A DNA stretch of 64,000 bases from Anaerolineales bacterium (GCA_019187665.1 JABARH010000040.1:1-64000), one strand, 5' to 3'. Counted from the first letter of the stretch, positions 17,363 to 26,181 are shown. Notes: generated by a model from the sequence alone, not told the origin. A program made the numbers and translations.

Positions 17363-17393
17363 AACGACAGTCACTAATGGAGTAACTGTCGTT
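17363..17393 (-). terminator. Hairpin between the B12-domain gene and meaB
   Basis: AACGACAGT (17363–17371) pairs with ACTGTCGTT (17385–17393), and the stem can extend further with AGT/ACT. On the minus strand it is followed by TTTTGTTG. It may be an attenuating terminator that lowers meaB relative to the B12-domain gene. Confidence 0.6.
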
Positions 17394-17401
17394 CGATGCC
17401 C

Positions 17402-17797
17402 TTATTGGATCGCATCGCGAATCTCGCGAATAATGTCTTCGGTGGAGGCACCGGGGCCATAGATGCCGCTTACACCCATCTCGCGCAGGCGCGGCACATC
17501 CTCATCGGGAACGATGCCGCCCACAAAGACGCGTACCTGGCCCTGCCCATTGGCCTTGAGCAATTCCAGCACGCGCGGCGCCAGCGCCATGTGCGCTCCA
17601 GAGAGGATCGAGAGTCCCACCACATCCACATCCTCCTGCAATGCCGCCTCCGCGATCATTTCGGGAGTCTGGCGCAGGCCGGTGTAGATCACCTCCATGC
17701 CGGCGTCGCGCAATGCGCGCGCCACCACCTTTGCGCCGCGATCATGCCCGTCGAGACCGGGTTTGGCCACCAACACGCGAATTTTTCGTTCGGTCAT
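17402..17797 (-). CDS. Methylmalonyl-CoA mutase C-terminal-type B12-binding protein
   Basis: The 131-residue protein is a stand-alone cobalamin-binding domain of the methylmalonyl-CoA mutase small type. [20 protein letters not shown] carries the D-x-H-x-x-G ligand motif. [11 protein letters not shown] and [12 protein letters not shown] are the other conserved loops. GGAGG lies before the ATG. It normally binds the dimethylbenzimidazole tail of B12 as a subunit of a mutase whose large subunit must be encoded elsewhere. It is immediately upstream of meaB, the chaperone of such mutases. Confidence 0.93.
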   Translation of the reverse strand: MTERKIRVLVAKPGLDGHDRGAKVVARALRDAGMEVIYTGLRQTPEMIAEAALQEDVDVVGLSILSGAHMALAPRVLELLKANGQGQVRVFVGGIVPDEDVPRLREMGVSGIYGPGASTEDIIREIRDAIQ

Positions 17798-17958
17798 ACA
17801 TCCTCCGGAATTGGATTCATGCTGATTATACTATCAGTATTTTGCCGCCAGTAGATTCGACGCGCTCGATTGCCTGCTTTACGCCAACCAGCGCGCACCA
17901 CGCGGAGTTCCCATCACCCATCGCTCATGGAGGGATTTTATCTATAAACGAAGGATGG

Positions 17959-17964
17959 TATACT
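17959..17964 (+). promoter_or_regulatory. Leaderless −10 box of the MutL/PDW operon
   Basis: TATACT ends 6 nt before the ATG at 17971. No Shine–Dalgarno is present, so the eight-gene operon would start with a leaderless cistron. Confidence 0.6.
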
Positions 17965-17970
17965 TCATTC

Positions 17971-18213
17971 ATGCAAACGCCGAAACCGCAATGGACGGAA
18001 TGGGCGAACACCCTGCAACGCCTGAAATTGGACGCTCTCACCGCCTGGCTGCTCGAGGCGGGCGCGCCTGTCGCCCTGCTTGGAGCGCAGGCGCTTTTTG
18101 TCGCCGCGCCCATCCTCGGTCCGCGTAGTGACGCGCTGGCGCGCCTGCTCGAAGACGCAGAGGAAACACGCGCCTTCGTTCATTTTCTCCGCGAGGAGTC
18201 GCCCTCCGCATGA
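17971..18213 (+). CDS. Small protein of unknown function, first gene of membrane operon
   Basis: The 80-residue protein has no recognised domain. It contains an Ala/Leu-rich amphipathic or membrane-like segment at about 28–52 (LLEAGAPVALLGAQALFVAAPIL) flanked by charged ends. Its stop overlaps the next start as ATGA. The ATG follows a TATACT box by 6 nt, so it appears leaderless. Its conserved-looking start and coupling argue that it is real. It might be a small membrane-associated partner of the following proteins. Confidence 0.6.
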   Translation: MQTPKPQWTEWANTLQRLKLDALTAWLLEAGAPVALLGAQALFVAAPILGPRSDALARLLEDAEETRAFVHFLREESPSA

Positions 18214-18950
18214 CTCAAATTTTTGGCCTCGTCCTGTTCCTCATCGCCGCGCTGTTGCTGATCGTGCTGACTCTCATCAAACGCAAAACGCCGCCCGCCT
18301 TTCGCGACATCGCCTCGTTGACGCGCCTGCAAAAAGCCGCAGGCATGGCTGTGGAAGAGGGCACCCGCCTGCACGTCTCGCTCGGGCACGGATCGTTGAC
18401 CGGGCCTCATGGCGCATCCGGACTCGCCGGTTTGGCATTGCTGCGCCAGGTCAGCGAACAGGCCTCCATCAGCGACCGTCCCCCGCTTGCCAGCGCAGGC
18501 GACGCGGCGCTTGCGATCCTTTCACAAGACACACTAGAATCAGCATATAAAGCCGCCGGGGCCGAAGAACTTTACCAGGCCTCCAACGGGCGTTTGACCG
18601 GCCTCACTCCCTTCTCGTACGCGGCAGGCGCCATGCCGCTCGTCAGCGCCGAACAGATCTCCATCAACGTATTGATCGGCGATTTCGGTCCCGAAGCTGC
18701 GTTAATTGCCGAAGCAGCCGACCGTGAAAACGCGCTCGTGATCGGCGCGGCCAGCGACCCAGCCGCGCAAGCCGTGCTATTCGCCGCCGCCTCCGACCCA
18801 CTGCAAGGCGAGGAACTCTTCGCCGCCCCCGCCTATGTGGGACGCGACCCGGCACAGCGCGCCAGCCTGCAAGTCCAGGATCTGTTACGCTGGTTCCTGC
18901 TCCTATCGGTCCTCGCCGCGGCCGCTCTCAAACTGGCGGGCCTTCTATGA
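18210..18950 (+). CDS. Membrane protein, DUF6754-like
   Basis: The 246-residue protein has an N-terminal membrane helix (residues 4–23), a large soluble middle part and a C-terminal helix (about 225–243). The middle contains conserved-looking segments HVSLGHGSLTGPHGASGLAGL and VLIGDFGPEAALIAEAA, plus many Ala/Gly residues. It resembles the DUF6754 family, which is of unknown function, though I assign that from memory and cannot align it. Overlapping ATGA starts link it to both neighbours. Confidence 0.6.
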   Translation: MTQIFGLVLFLIAALLLIVLTLIKRKTPPAFRDIASLTRLQKAAGMAVEEGTRLHVSLGHGSLTGPHGASGLAGLALLRQVSEQASISDRPPLASAGDAALAILSQDTLESAYKAAGAEELYQASNGRLTGLTPFSYAAGAMPLVSAEQISINVLIGDFGPEAALIAEAADRENALVIGAASDPAAQAVLFAAASDPLQGEELFAAPAYVGRDPAQRASLQVQDLLRWFLLLSVLAAAALKLAGLL

Positions 18951-19570
18951 AAACCCGCCCCATCGCCACGGCCATGGCCATCGGCGCCGGGCTGATCGTG
19001 CTGTCCGGCTATTTCATTCCCGCCCTCGATTTCATTCGCATCGAAATGATCCAATGGGCCGTTGTCGCGGGCGGAACAGCCGCGCTGGTCGGAATTGGAA
19101 ATTTATTCACGGTACACTTTCAAAAAGTGCGCCGCCGCGAAAAAGACTCCTTCTACAGCCTGACCCTGCTCGTTTCTATGCTTGGCACGCTGCTGGCTGG
19201 CATGTTCAGCCTGTTCTTTAATCGCTCATTGGCCTGGCTCCAACCGGCCGTGAATGCGATCATCGTCCCGGTCGAGGCCTCGCTCATGGCGTTGCTCGCC
19301 GTGACCCTGCTCTATGCCAGCATCCGCCTCCTGCGCCGCCGTCCCGACTGGATGAGCGCGCTCTTCCTGCTCTCTGCCGTGACTATCATCGGCGCGACGG
19401 CGATCCTGCCCCTGTTCCTGCGCGACATCGGCGATGTGATCCTCTCGTGGATGTCGCTCCTGCTGGCGGGCGGCGGTTCACGCGGACTGTTGATGGGGGT
19501 GGCCCTGGGCGCGTTGACCACGGGCCTGCGGATCATCTTCGGCATAGATCGTCCTTATGGGGGCAAATAA
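18947..19570 (+). CDS. Polytopic membrane protein of unknown function
   Basis: The 207-residue protein has about six membrane segments. The first is IATAMAIGAGLIVLSGYF, and later ones lie around 65–85, 100–125, 135–155 and 170–195. A basic loop (KVRRREKD) separates segments two and three. No family is recognised. It overlaps the preceding gene by four bases and shares one base with the start of the zinc-ribbon gene (TAATG). Confidence 0.65.
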   Translation: MKTRPIATAMAIGAGLIVLSGYFIPALDFIRIEMIQWAVVAGGTAALVGIGNLFTVHFQKVRRREKDSFYSLTLLVSMLGTLLAGMFSLFFNRSLAWLQPAVNAIIVPVEASLMALLAVTLLYASIRLLRRRPDWMSALFLLSAVTIIGATAILPLFLRDIGDVILSWMSLLLAGGGSRGLLMGVALGALTTGLRIIFGIDRPYGGK

Positions 19571-22074
19571 TGGCCGACATCCTCTGCCCGCACTGCAACA
19601 GGCCCAACCCCGACGATCAGAACATCTGCTCGTTCTGTCGCCAACCCCTGCACATCGTCGCGGACGATAAAGCCATCCATCCCGGCGACATGCCCACCAA
19701 AAAAATCACATCCGAACTCGAACCCTTCCTGCCACAATGGCTGCGCGACGCCCGCGCCCACGCCGAAGAAGAACAGGTGGAACCGCCCGCCGCCGAAACA
19801 TCCCAGCCCGCGCCCGCAGAACCCGCAGCATCCGACTGGCTGGCCGGTCTGGAGGCGGCATCGCGCAACGAAGACGAAGAAGAGCTGCCCGACTGGATGC
19901 GCGGCATCGGGCCGTCCAAACCCACCCCGAAACCCGATCAACCCAAAAAAGCCGCCCCCGGCCTCACACGCCGCGAAGAAATTTCATGGGAGGAAGAGCC
20001 TTCTCCCGCGCCACAACCGGCCGAGCCGCCAGGCACCGGCCCACTCGGAGCGACACGATCTGAAGATGGGATTCCGTATTGGCTTAAAACCGCGGAAGCG
20101 GCCGCACCCAAAGAAACCCCGCCCGATCTTCCCGCCCCCAAAGAGGAAACAACCTCCAGCGGAAATATTTCTCCTTTTGAAAGTGGAACCTTCCGCCCCA
20201 ACACCGGCGAGTTGATCAACTGGCTGGACAAAATGTCGCCACAAGTGGGCGAAACCGCGCCGGAACTTCCCCGCGCAGACCTGCCCGCCTCCGAGCCGCT
20301 ACCCGATTGGATATCCAGCCTCGACAACGAAGCCGCCGGCGGCAAAGAAACCGAGTTGAATTTCGACTGGTTCAAGGATGAAACGGCGACTCCCCTCGCG
20401 GCCTTCCAGACCGGCGCAGAAACACCGGAACAAACCCTCCCCGAAGAAACATCACAGGCCGCGCCGCCCGCGCCAGAAAACTCCCCCGATTGGCTGAACG
20501 CCATGCCCGCAACCGGTGAAACCGCTTTCGCCGCGAACAACCTGCCCGACTGGTTGAGTTCACCGGTGGCCGAAACCTCCTCCGCCGAACCGGCGAAACC
20601 TTCCGACACTCCAGATTGGATGAGCGCCTTCGCCGCGCAAACCGCGCCGGCCTCCGGCGAAGCGCTGCCCGATTGGATGAAGCCCACGACCGACGCGCCC
20701 TCCTCGAAGGAGGAGGCCCCGTCACTCGATTGGATGGCGCCCGTCGCGGAATCATCTGCCCCGAAAGAGGAGGCATTGTCCTTCGACTGGATGTCGCCAA
20801 CCGCCGAGGCGGCCACACCTGCCGGAGAAACCTCCGCCAGCCTGCCGAGCGTTCCGGCCTTTTTGCCCGGCGCAGACGAATTGCTCGACACGAACATGCC
20901 CGGCTGGCTTTCAGAGATCGCGCCGTCCGAGTCGTCTTCTGCCGCACCGGCCTTAAAAACAGAACCGGCTTTCCAGGATGAAATTACACCTGCCGAGTTG
21001 CCCTCATGGGTGCAGGCCATGCGCCCGGTGGAAGCCGCGCTGCCAAACATGCCGGCAATCAATGAGCCGCGTTCGCAACCGGCCGAATCGCAGGGGCCGC
21101 TGGCCGGGTTGCGCGGCGTCCTGCCGTTGGCGGCTGGGGCGTTCGTCACCGGCAAGCCGCGCGCCTATTCGATCCGTCTCGAACCGACATCCGCGCAGCA
21201 ACAACACGCGGCCTTGCTCGAACAAATGCTGGAAGCCGAGACGCAGGCCAGGCCCATGCGCGGCGATTCGCTCCTGCCTGGCGCGCAACGCGGACTGCGC
21301 TGGGGAATGGCCGTCATCCTCGTGGCGCTGATCGGCCTCCTGCTTTTCAGCGGCGCGCGCTTCCTGCCGCTGCCTTCGTTGCTGACTCCTGAAAGCGCGT
21401 ATGTTCTCGATGTGATGAACGCCATGCCGGCCGAGTCGCCTGTGCTGCTGGTGTTCGATTATGAACCGGCGCTGGCCGGCGAACTCGAAGCGGCCTCCGC
21501 TTCCTTCCTGGATTATTTGACAGCCTTTCGCAACCCGCGCTACAGCGTCCTCTCCACCTCGCCGACCGGCGCGGCGCTGGCAGAACGCCTGCTGGCAAAA
21601 TCGCAGGCGATTCAGCCTGAGCGCGTCACCTGGCTGGGCTACCTGCCCGGCGAAACAGCCGGCATTCTCTCCTTTGCCATGAATCCGCGCGCGGCCAAGC
21701 CTCTCGCGCAGGATGTGAACGCCTATGCCGATTACGCGCTCGTCCTCCTGCTCACCGACCGGGCCGAATCGGCGCGCGCCTGGGTGGAACAGACCTCCGC
21801 CCAGCGCGGCGGCCGCCCGCTGGTGGTGATTGCCAGCGCGCAGGCCGCGCCGATGATCCAGCCCTACCTGCCGCGCCAGGTGAACGCGCTGATCAGTGGA
21901 TTACGCGGCGGGGCGGCCTTCGAGGGCGCCACCGGGCAGGCCGGCCCCGCACAAACCTATTGGGACGCGTACAACCTGGCCCTGCTGACGGCGGCGGCGT
22001 TGATCTTCCTGGGTGGAATGTGGAATCTCTTCGCGGGCTTGCGCGCCCGCCGGCAGGAGAAGGCCGATGCCTAA
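19570..22074 (+). CDS. Zinc-ribbon membrane protein with repeated PDW motifs
   Basis: The 834-residue protein starts with a zinc ribbon (Cys6, Cys9, Cys20, Cys23). A long acidic, Ala/Pro-rich stretch (about 60–500) follows. It is punctuated by at least a dozen short motifs of the form [L/S/T]PDW[L/M/I], for example LPDWMRGIG, SPDWLNAM, LPDWLSSP, TPDWMSAF and LPDWMKPT. A membrane helix lies near 578–600, then an extracytoplasmic or lumenal domain (about 605–800), and a second helix near 805–825 ends in basic residues. The regular tryptophan motifs look like docking sites for a repeated partner. The function is unknown. The frame overlaps the next gene by 8 bases. Confidence 0.75.
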   Translation: MADILCPHCNRPNPDDQNICSFCRQPLHIVADDKAIHPGDMPTKKITSELEPFLPQWLRDARAHAEEEQVEPPAAETSQPAPAEPAASDWLAGLEAASRNEDEEELPDWMRGIGPSKPTPKPDQPKKAAPGLTRREEISWEEEPSPAPQPAEPPGTGPLGATRSEDGIPYWLKTAEAAAPKETPPDLPAPKEETTSSGNISPFESGTFRPNTGELINWLDKMSPQVGETAPELPRADLPASEPLPDWISSLDNEAAGGKETELNFDWFKDETATPLAAFQTGAETPEQTLPEETSQAAPPAPENSPDWLNAMPATGETAFAANNLPDWLSSPVAETSSAEPAKPSDTPDWMSAFAAQTAPASGEALPDWMKPTTDAPSSKEEAPSLDWMAPVAESSAPKEEALSFDWMSPTAEAATPAGETSASLPSVPAFLPGADELLDTNMPGWLSEIAPSESSSAAPALKTEPAFQDEITPAELPSWVQAMRPVEAALPNMPAINEPRSQPAESQGPLAGLRGVLPLAAGAFVTGKPRAYSIRLEPTSAQQQHAALLEQMLEAETQARPMRGDSLLPGAQRGLRWGMAVILVALIGLLLFSGARFLPLPSLLTPESAYVLDVMNAMPAESPVLLVFDYEPALAGELEAASASFLDYLTAFRNPRYSVLSTSPTGAALAERLLAKSQAIQPERVTWLGYLPGETAGILSFAMNPRAAKPLAQDVNAYADYALVLLLTDRAESARAWVEQTSAQRGGRPLVVIASAQAAPMIQPYLPRQVNALISGLRGGAAFEGATGQAGPAQTYWDAYNLALLTAAALIFLGGMWNLFAGLRARRQEKADA

Positions 22075-22732
22075 CCTGGAATTCGTTGAATTTGCAAACA
22101 GCCTGATCGGGTTCATCCTGACTCTGATGGTCTTGAGTTACCTCATCGGCGACAATCCATTGTTCCGCTTTGCCGTGTACCTGTTCGTGGGCGTTTCCGC
22201 CGGGTACATTGCGGTGGTCACCTGGCAGCAGGCGTTGATGCCAAAATTATTCCTGCCCCTCATTCAGGCCCCCTGGCCCGGGCGCGTGCTATATCTAATT
22301 CCATTGCTCCTCTTTGTATTGATGCTGATGAAAATTTCGCCGCGCCTCTCATGGCTGGGCGGACCAGCCATGGGGTATATGGCCGGCGTAGCCGCGGCGA
22401 CGGCCGTTGGCGGGGCGATCTTCGGCACGCTCTTTCCTCAAATTCTCGCCGCAGCCGAACCATTCGACCTGGGAGCCGCCGACCCACTCTCTTCCATCTT
22501 CAACGGCGCGTTGCTTCTGCTTGGCACGGTCGCCACACTGGCCTATTTTCACTTCGGCGCGCGCCGCGCGCCGGATGGCTCCACGCGCCGCAACCCGCTG
22601 ATCTCGCTCGCGGCGGGAATCGGGCAGGTATTCATCGCTCTCACGTTCGGCGTGCTGTTCGCGGGAGTCTATTCTGCCGCGCTAACCGCGTTGATCGAAC
22701 GCATCGGCGCGCTGATCGGATTATTCTTCTAA
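22067..22732 (+). CDS. Polytopic membrane protein of unknown function
   Basis: The 221-residue protein starts at an ATG preceded by AGGAGA, inside the end of the zinc-ribbon gene. It has about six membrane segments (SLIGFILTLMVLSYLIG, FAVYLFVGVSAGYIAVV and later ones near 75–95, 105–130, 150–165 and 180–215). Small, hydrophobic and Gly/Ala-rich, it has no recognised family. Its position between two large partners suggests a channel or scaffold subunit. Confidence 0.65.
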   Translation: MPNLEFVEFANSLIGFILTLMVLSYLIGDNPLFRFAVYLFVGVSAGYIAVVTWQQALMPKLFLPLIQAPWPGRVLYLIPLLLFVLMLMKISPRLSWLGGPAMGYMAGVAAATAVGGAIFGTLFPQILAAAEPFDLGAADPLSSIFNGALLLLGTVATLAYFHFGARRAPDGSTRRNPLISLAAGIGQVFIALTFGVLFAGVYSAALTALIERIGALIGLFF

Positions 22733-22736
22733 ACCT

Positions 22737-24491
22737 ATGCCAACCTCATTGATTGAAGGCGAATCCCTGCTGGCCGTGGACGTGGGCGCGACCCAAACAC
22801 GCGCCGTGTTATTCGACGTGGTCGAAGGCTGTTACCGCTTCGTCGCCATTGGGCAGGCGCCCACCACCGCCGAAGCGCCCTTCCGCGATATCGGCATCGG
22901 CGTACGCGAGGCCATCACCAACATCGAGGGCGTCACCGGGCGCGTCTTCCTTAACCGGGAACGCACGCTCATCTCGCCCTCCCAACCCGATGGCAGCGGC
23001 GCAGACGCGTTCGCAGCCATCCACTCCGCAGGCCCGGCAATACGCGTTGCGATGGTCGGTTTGCTGGCCGACGTTTCAGTCGAATCGGCGCGGCGGCTTG
23101 TGGAAACCACCTACTGCCGCGTGGTGGAAACCCTGAGCCTGAGCGACACACGCCGCGCCGAACAACAGATAGATGCGCTCCTGCGCGCCCGCCCGGAACT
23201 GGTGGTAGTGGCAGGCGGCACCGACGGCGGCGCCTCGCGCTCCATTCGCAACATGCTCGAAACCGTGGGCATGGCCTGCTTTGCCACGCCCGGCGAAAAA
23301 CGCCCGATCATCCTCTTCACCGGAAACCAAAAACTGAATGAGGACGTGCAGGCGCTGATGAAAGACCTCACCCCAGCCCTGAACTTCAGCCCGAATGTAC
23401 GCCCCTCGCTCGAAACCGAAGACCTCGAACCGGCCGCGCGCGAACTGGCCGGGCTCGTCACTGTGGCGCGGCGCGCCCAACTGCGCGGCGTGGAGGAACT
23501 CGAAACCTGGAGCAAAGGACACATCCTGCCCGCCTCCTATGCCATGGGACGCATGATCCGCTTCCTCGGACAATTGACCGGCGCGGAAGGCGGCGTGCTG
23601 GGCGTGGACCTGGGCGCCTCGGCCTGCACCATCGCGGCCGGGTTCAACGGCAAACTCAGCCTGCACACATACCCGCAGTTTGGCCTGGGCGAAAATCTCG
23701 GCAACCTCTTGCAGCATACTTCTCTCGAAGATGTATTGCGCTGGCTCACGCTGGATATTCCCGCCGCGACCGTGCGCGAATACCTGGTGCAAAAGGCCAT
23801 CCATCCTTCGACCCTGCCAGCCAGCGTAAGCGACTACACTATCGCGCAGGCCATCGCGCGGCAGAATCTGCACCTCTCTCTGCGCGCGGCGCGCCGGGAC
23901 TTCCCAGCAGAAGCGCGCGCGTTGCGGCCGGAACTGACCCCGTTCTTCGATCTGATCATCGCCGGCGGCGGCGCGCTGGCCGATGCCCCCACCCTGGGAC
24001 AGGGACTGTTACTGCTACTCGACGCCGTCCAGCCGGTGGGCGTGACCCACATCATGCTCGATCGCAACAACCTGCTGCCGCTGCTTGGCGTGAGCGCGGC
24101 GCAAAACAACCTCCTGCCGGTGCAGATCCTCGAATCGGGCGCGCTCGAAAACCTGGGGACGGTCGTTTCGCCCCTGGGCAGCGCCAGTTACGGCGCGGGC
24201 GTGTTGCGCGTCAAGTTGACCGGCGCGAACAAAAACGAAACCATTGTGGAAGTGAAGGCGGGCGGGATCGAGGTCCTGCCGTTGGGGCCGGGCGAAAGCG
24301 CGCAACTGGCAATCCAGACGGTGGGCCGCGTGGACGCGGGGTTCGGTCCCGGCCGCGGCAAAACCGTCACAGTCAGCGGCGGTTCGCTGGGTGTGATCAT
24401 TGACGCGCGCGGGCGGCCATTTGCCTTTTCCACCGATGCGGTGCGTCGCAGCGAGTTGATGAAAAAATGGCTGTGGACGTTGGGAGGCTGA
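22737..24491 (+). CDS. MutL (GlmL)-family actin-fold ATPase
   Basis: The 584-residue protein belongs to the MutL family found beside glutamate mutase genes, of the ASKHA (actin/Hsp70) fold. The phosphate-1 loop is LLAVDVGATQTRAVLF (about 11–26). A second DxG loop occurs at GVLGVDLGASACTIAAGF (about 285), and an adenosine-type IIAGGGALADAP lies near 405. Clostridial MutL is thought to reactivate or assist B12 mutases. Here no mutase is adjacent; the gene is embedded in a membrane-protein operon, four bases after its neighbour. A structural or energising role for the membrane complex is therefore as likely as mutase repair. Confidence 0.8.
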   Translation: MPTSLIEGESLLAVDVGATQTRAVLFDVVEGCYRFVAIGQAPTTAEAPFRDIGIGVREAITNIEGVTGRVFLNRERTLISPSQPDGSGADAFAAIHSAGPAIRVAMVGLLADVSVESARRLVETTYCRVVETLSLSDTRRAEQQIDALLRARPELVVVAGGTDGGASRSIRNMLETVGMACFATPGEKRPIILFTGNQKLNEDVQALMKDLTPALNFSPNVRPSLETEDLEPAARELAGLVTVARRAQLRGVEELETWSKGHILPASYAMGRMIRFLGQLTGAEGGVLGVDLGASACTIAAGFNGKLSLHTYPQFGLGENLGNLLQHTSLEDVLRWLTLDIPAATVREYLVQKAIHPSTLPASVSDYTIAQAIARQNLHLSLRAARRDFPAEARALRPELTPFFDLIIAGGGALADAPTLGQGLLLLLDAVQPVGVTHIMLDRNNLLPLLGVSAAQNNLLPVQILESGALENLGTVVSPLGSASYGAGVLRVKLTGANKNETIVEVKAGGIEVLPLGPGESAQLAIQTVGRVDAGFGPGRGKTVTVSGGSLGVIIDARGRPFAFSTDAVRRSELMKKWLWTLGG

Positions 24492-24492
24492 C

Positions 24493-25548
24493 ATGCTTGC
24501 GCCGGTGACTCACATCCTGCCCCTCACAACCATCCAGCGTGAACGCCTGTTGCCCGTGCGCGGGCTGGTGCAGGCGCGCCTTGGGCAACGCGTCTCCGCG
24601 ACCGACGTGGTGGCCGAGGGACGCTGGGCGCGTGAACACACCCTGGTGGATGTGGCACGCAAACTTGGCGTTTCGTCCGCCGCGGCCGATCGTCTGATCC
24701 GTTTGAAGATCGGCGACGACGTGCCCGCCAACGCCTTGATCGCCGCGAGCGGGGGCATGTTTCCGCGAGAAGTGCGCGCCCCGCGCGAGGGCCGCGTGCT
24801 GGCAGTGGGCGGAGGCCAGATATTGTTCGAGATAGGCGAGGTCAATGTGCAGGTGCGCGCCGGCATGCCCGGTGTGGTGACGCAGATCGTACCGGAACGC
24901 GGCGTGCAGATCCAGACCGCGGGCGCGCTGATTCAGGGTGTATGGGGCAACGGGCGCATCGAAATGGGATTGATGATCAACCTGATGGATTCACCGGAGA
25001 TGGTTCTTGAGACCGGGCGCCTCGATATGAGCCTGCGCGGTTCGGTGCTTTTGGCCGGTCACTGTCCCAACGCGGAGACTCTGCAAGCCGCAGCCGAATT
25101 GCCCGTGCGCGGGCTGATCCTTTCGAGCATGCACCCGGCGGCCATCGCGACGGCGTTGCAAATGCGTTACCCGATCCTGGTGACCGACGGTTTTGGCCGC
25201 CTGCCGATGAACGCCTCGGCCTACCGCTTGTTAAGCACCAACGCCAAACGCGATGTGACCGTGAACGCGGAGCTCTTCGACCGTTACAGCGGCGCGCGCC
25301 CAGAGGCGATCATCCCGTTGCCCATCACACAAGAGCCGCCGATCGCCGAGGATCTGGCCGCGTTCGAAAGCGGCCAGGTCGTGCGTCTGCGCGCCGAACC
25401 GCGGCGCGGCGCGATCGCCTCCATCGTAAAGATCCACACGGGTCTGCAGACGCTTCCCAGCGGTCTGCGCGCGCCCTGTGCTGATGTACGTTTGGAGGGC
25501 GGCGAACTCGCGCTCGTCCCTCTGGCAAATTTGGAAGTTGTGGGATAA
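24493..25548 (+). CDS. Operon protein with barrel-sandwich and KOW-like segments
   Basis: The 351-residue protein starts one base after the MutL-family stop. Residues 60–110 (PREVRAPREGRVLAVGGG) resemble a lipoyl/barrel-sandwich hybrid fold without a modifiable lysine. Residues 170–260 form an alpha/beta segment (ILVTDGFGRLPMN). The last 60 residues, starting GQVVRLRAEPRRGAIA, resemble a KOW/SH3-like barrel. No known family is assigned and no membrane helix is seen, so it is probably cytoplasmic. Strict coupling with the ATPase suggests direct cooperation. Confidence 0.65.
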   Translation: MLAPVTHILPLTTIQRERLLPVRGLVQARLGQRVSATDVVAEGRWAREHTLVDVARKLGVSSAAADRLIRLKIGDDVPANALIAASGGMFPREVRAPREGRVLAVGGGQILFEIGEVNVQVRAGMPGVVTQIVPERGVQIQTAGALIQGVWGNGRIEMGLMINLMDSPEMVLETGRLDMSLRGSVLLAGHCPNAETLQAAAELPVRGLILSSMHPAAIATALQMRYPILVTDGFGRLPMNASAYRLLSTNAKRDVTVNAELFDRYSGARPEAIIPLPITQEPPIAEDLAAFESGQVVRLRAEPRRGAIASIVKIHTGLQTLPSGLRAPCADVRLEGGELALVPLANLEVVG

Positions 25549-25579
25549 TTGTCCCATCATTCGACAAGGAGAGTGACCC

Positions 25580-26134
25580 ATGTTTGAAGGCGACGATCAG
25601 ACCCCTTTTGAAGAAGAACAGCCCGCAGAAGAATCGAGCAATCGAAACTTCTTCATTATTGCAGGTATTCTCGTCGGCATTGTCTGTCTTTCGGTGGCCG
25701 GGCTTGGCTTTTACGCCCTGCGCGTCCTGCCGCAGCAATCAAACGCGCGTATCGCACAGGAGGCCACGCTCGTGGCGCAGGATGTCCAGGTTGGGCAGAC
25801 ATTGACACAGATTGCGCTCTTCGACGCGCTCTCGCAAACTCCGCAGGCCACCGCGACGCTGCCGCCGACGAACACCCCGCCGATCCAGCAGGCCAGCGGC
25901 ACCGCGCCCGTCTCCGCCCCCGCGGACCCGCAAACGGCCACTGTTGCCGCGGCGTTAACCCAGGCCGCGCAGGCGCAGCTGACGGTCACTTTCCTGCCAA
26001 CCTCCACCGCCGTCATGCCGACCTCCGGCTTCGCGGATGAGGCCGGTTTGCCGGGCCTCGTAGTAATGACGATCGCGCTGGTGGCGGTCATTTTGCTGGC
26101 GCGCAAGCTGCGCTCCGCTCCGACGGCAAAGTAA
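25580..26134 (+). CDS. Bitopic protein with LPXTG-like C-terminal signal
   Basis: The 184-residue protein starts at an ATG with AAGGAG upstream. An acidic cytoplasmic N-terminus is followed by a membrane helix (about 24–46), then a Thr/Pro/Ala-rich extracytoplasmic stalk. The C-terminus has M-P-T-S-G, a second helix (LPGLVVMTIALVAVILL) and a basic RKLR tail. That order resembles sortase or archaeosortase-type sorting signals, although the M-P-T-S-G box is not canonical. It is the last gene of the operon before a strong terminator; a GATAAT-like box near its start may give it a promoter of its own. Confidence 0.6.
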   Translation: MFEGDDQTPFEEEQPAEESSNRNFFIIAGILVGIVCLSVAGLGFYALRVLPQQSNARIAQEATLVAQDVQVGQTLTQIALFDALSQTPQATATLPPTNTPPIQQASGTAPVSAPADPQTATVAAALTQAAQAQLTVTFLPTSTAVMPTSGFADEAGLPGLVVMTIALVAVILLARKLRSAPTAK

Positions 26135-26152
26135 ACTCGTTTTTAGAATTGA

Positions 26153-26181
26153 CAGACCCCGGAGAGTTTCTCCGGGGTCTG
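26153..26181. terminator. Strong bidirectional terminator
   Basis: A perfect 13-bp stem, CAGACCCCGGAGA (26153–26165) with its complement at 26169–26181, closes on a GTT loop. T-rich sequence follows on the plus strand and TTCTAAAAA-type sequence on the minus side. It separates the operon from the convergent GNAT gene. Confidence 0.9.
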
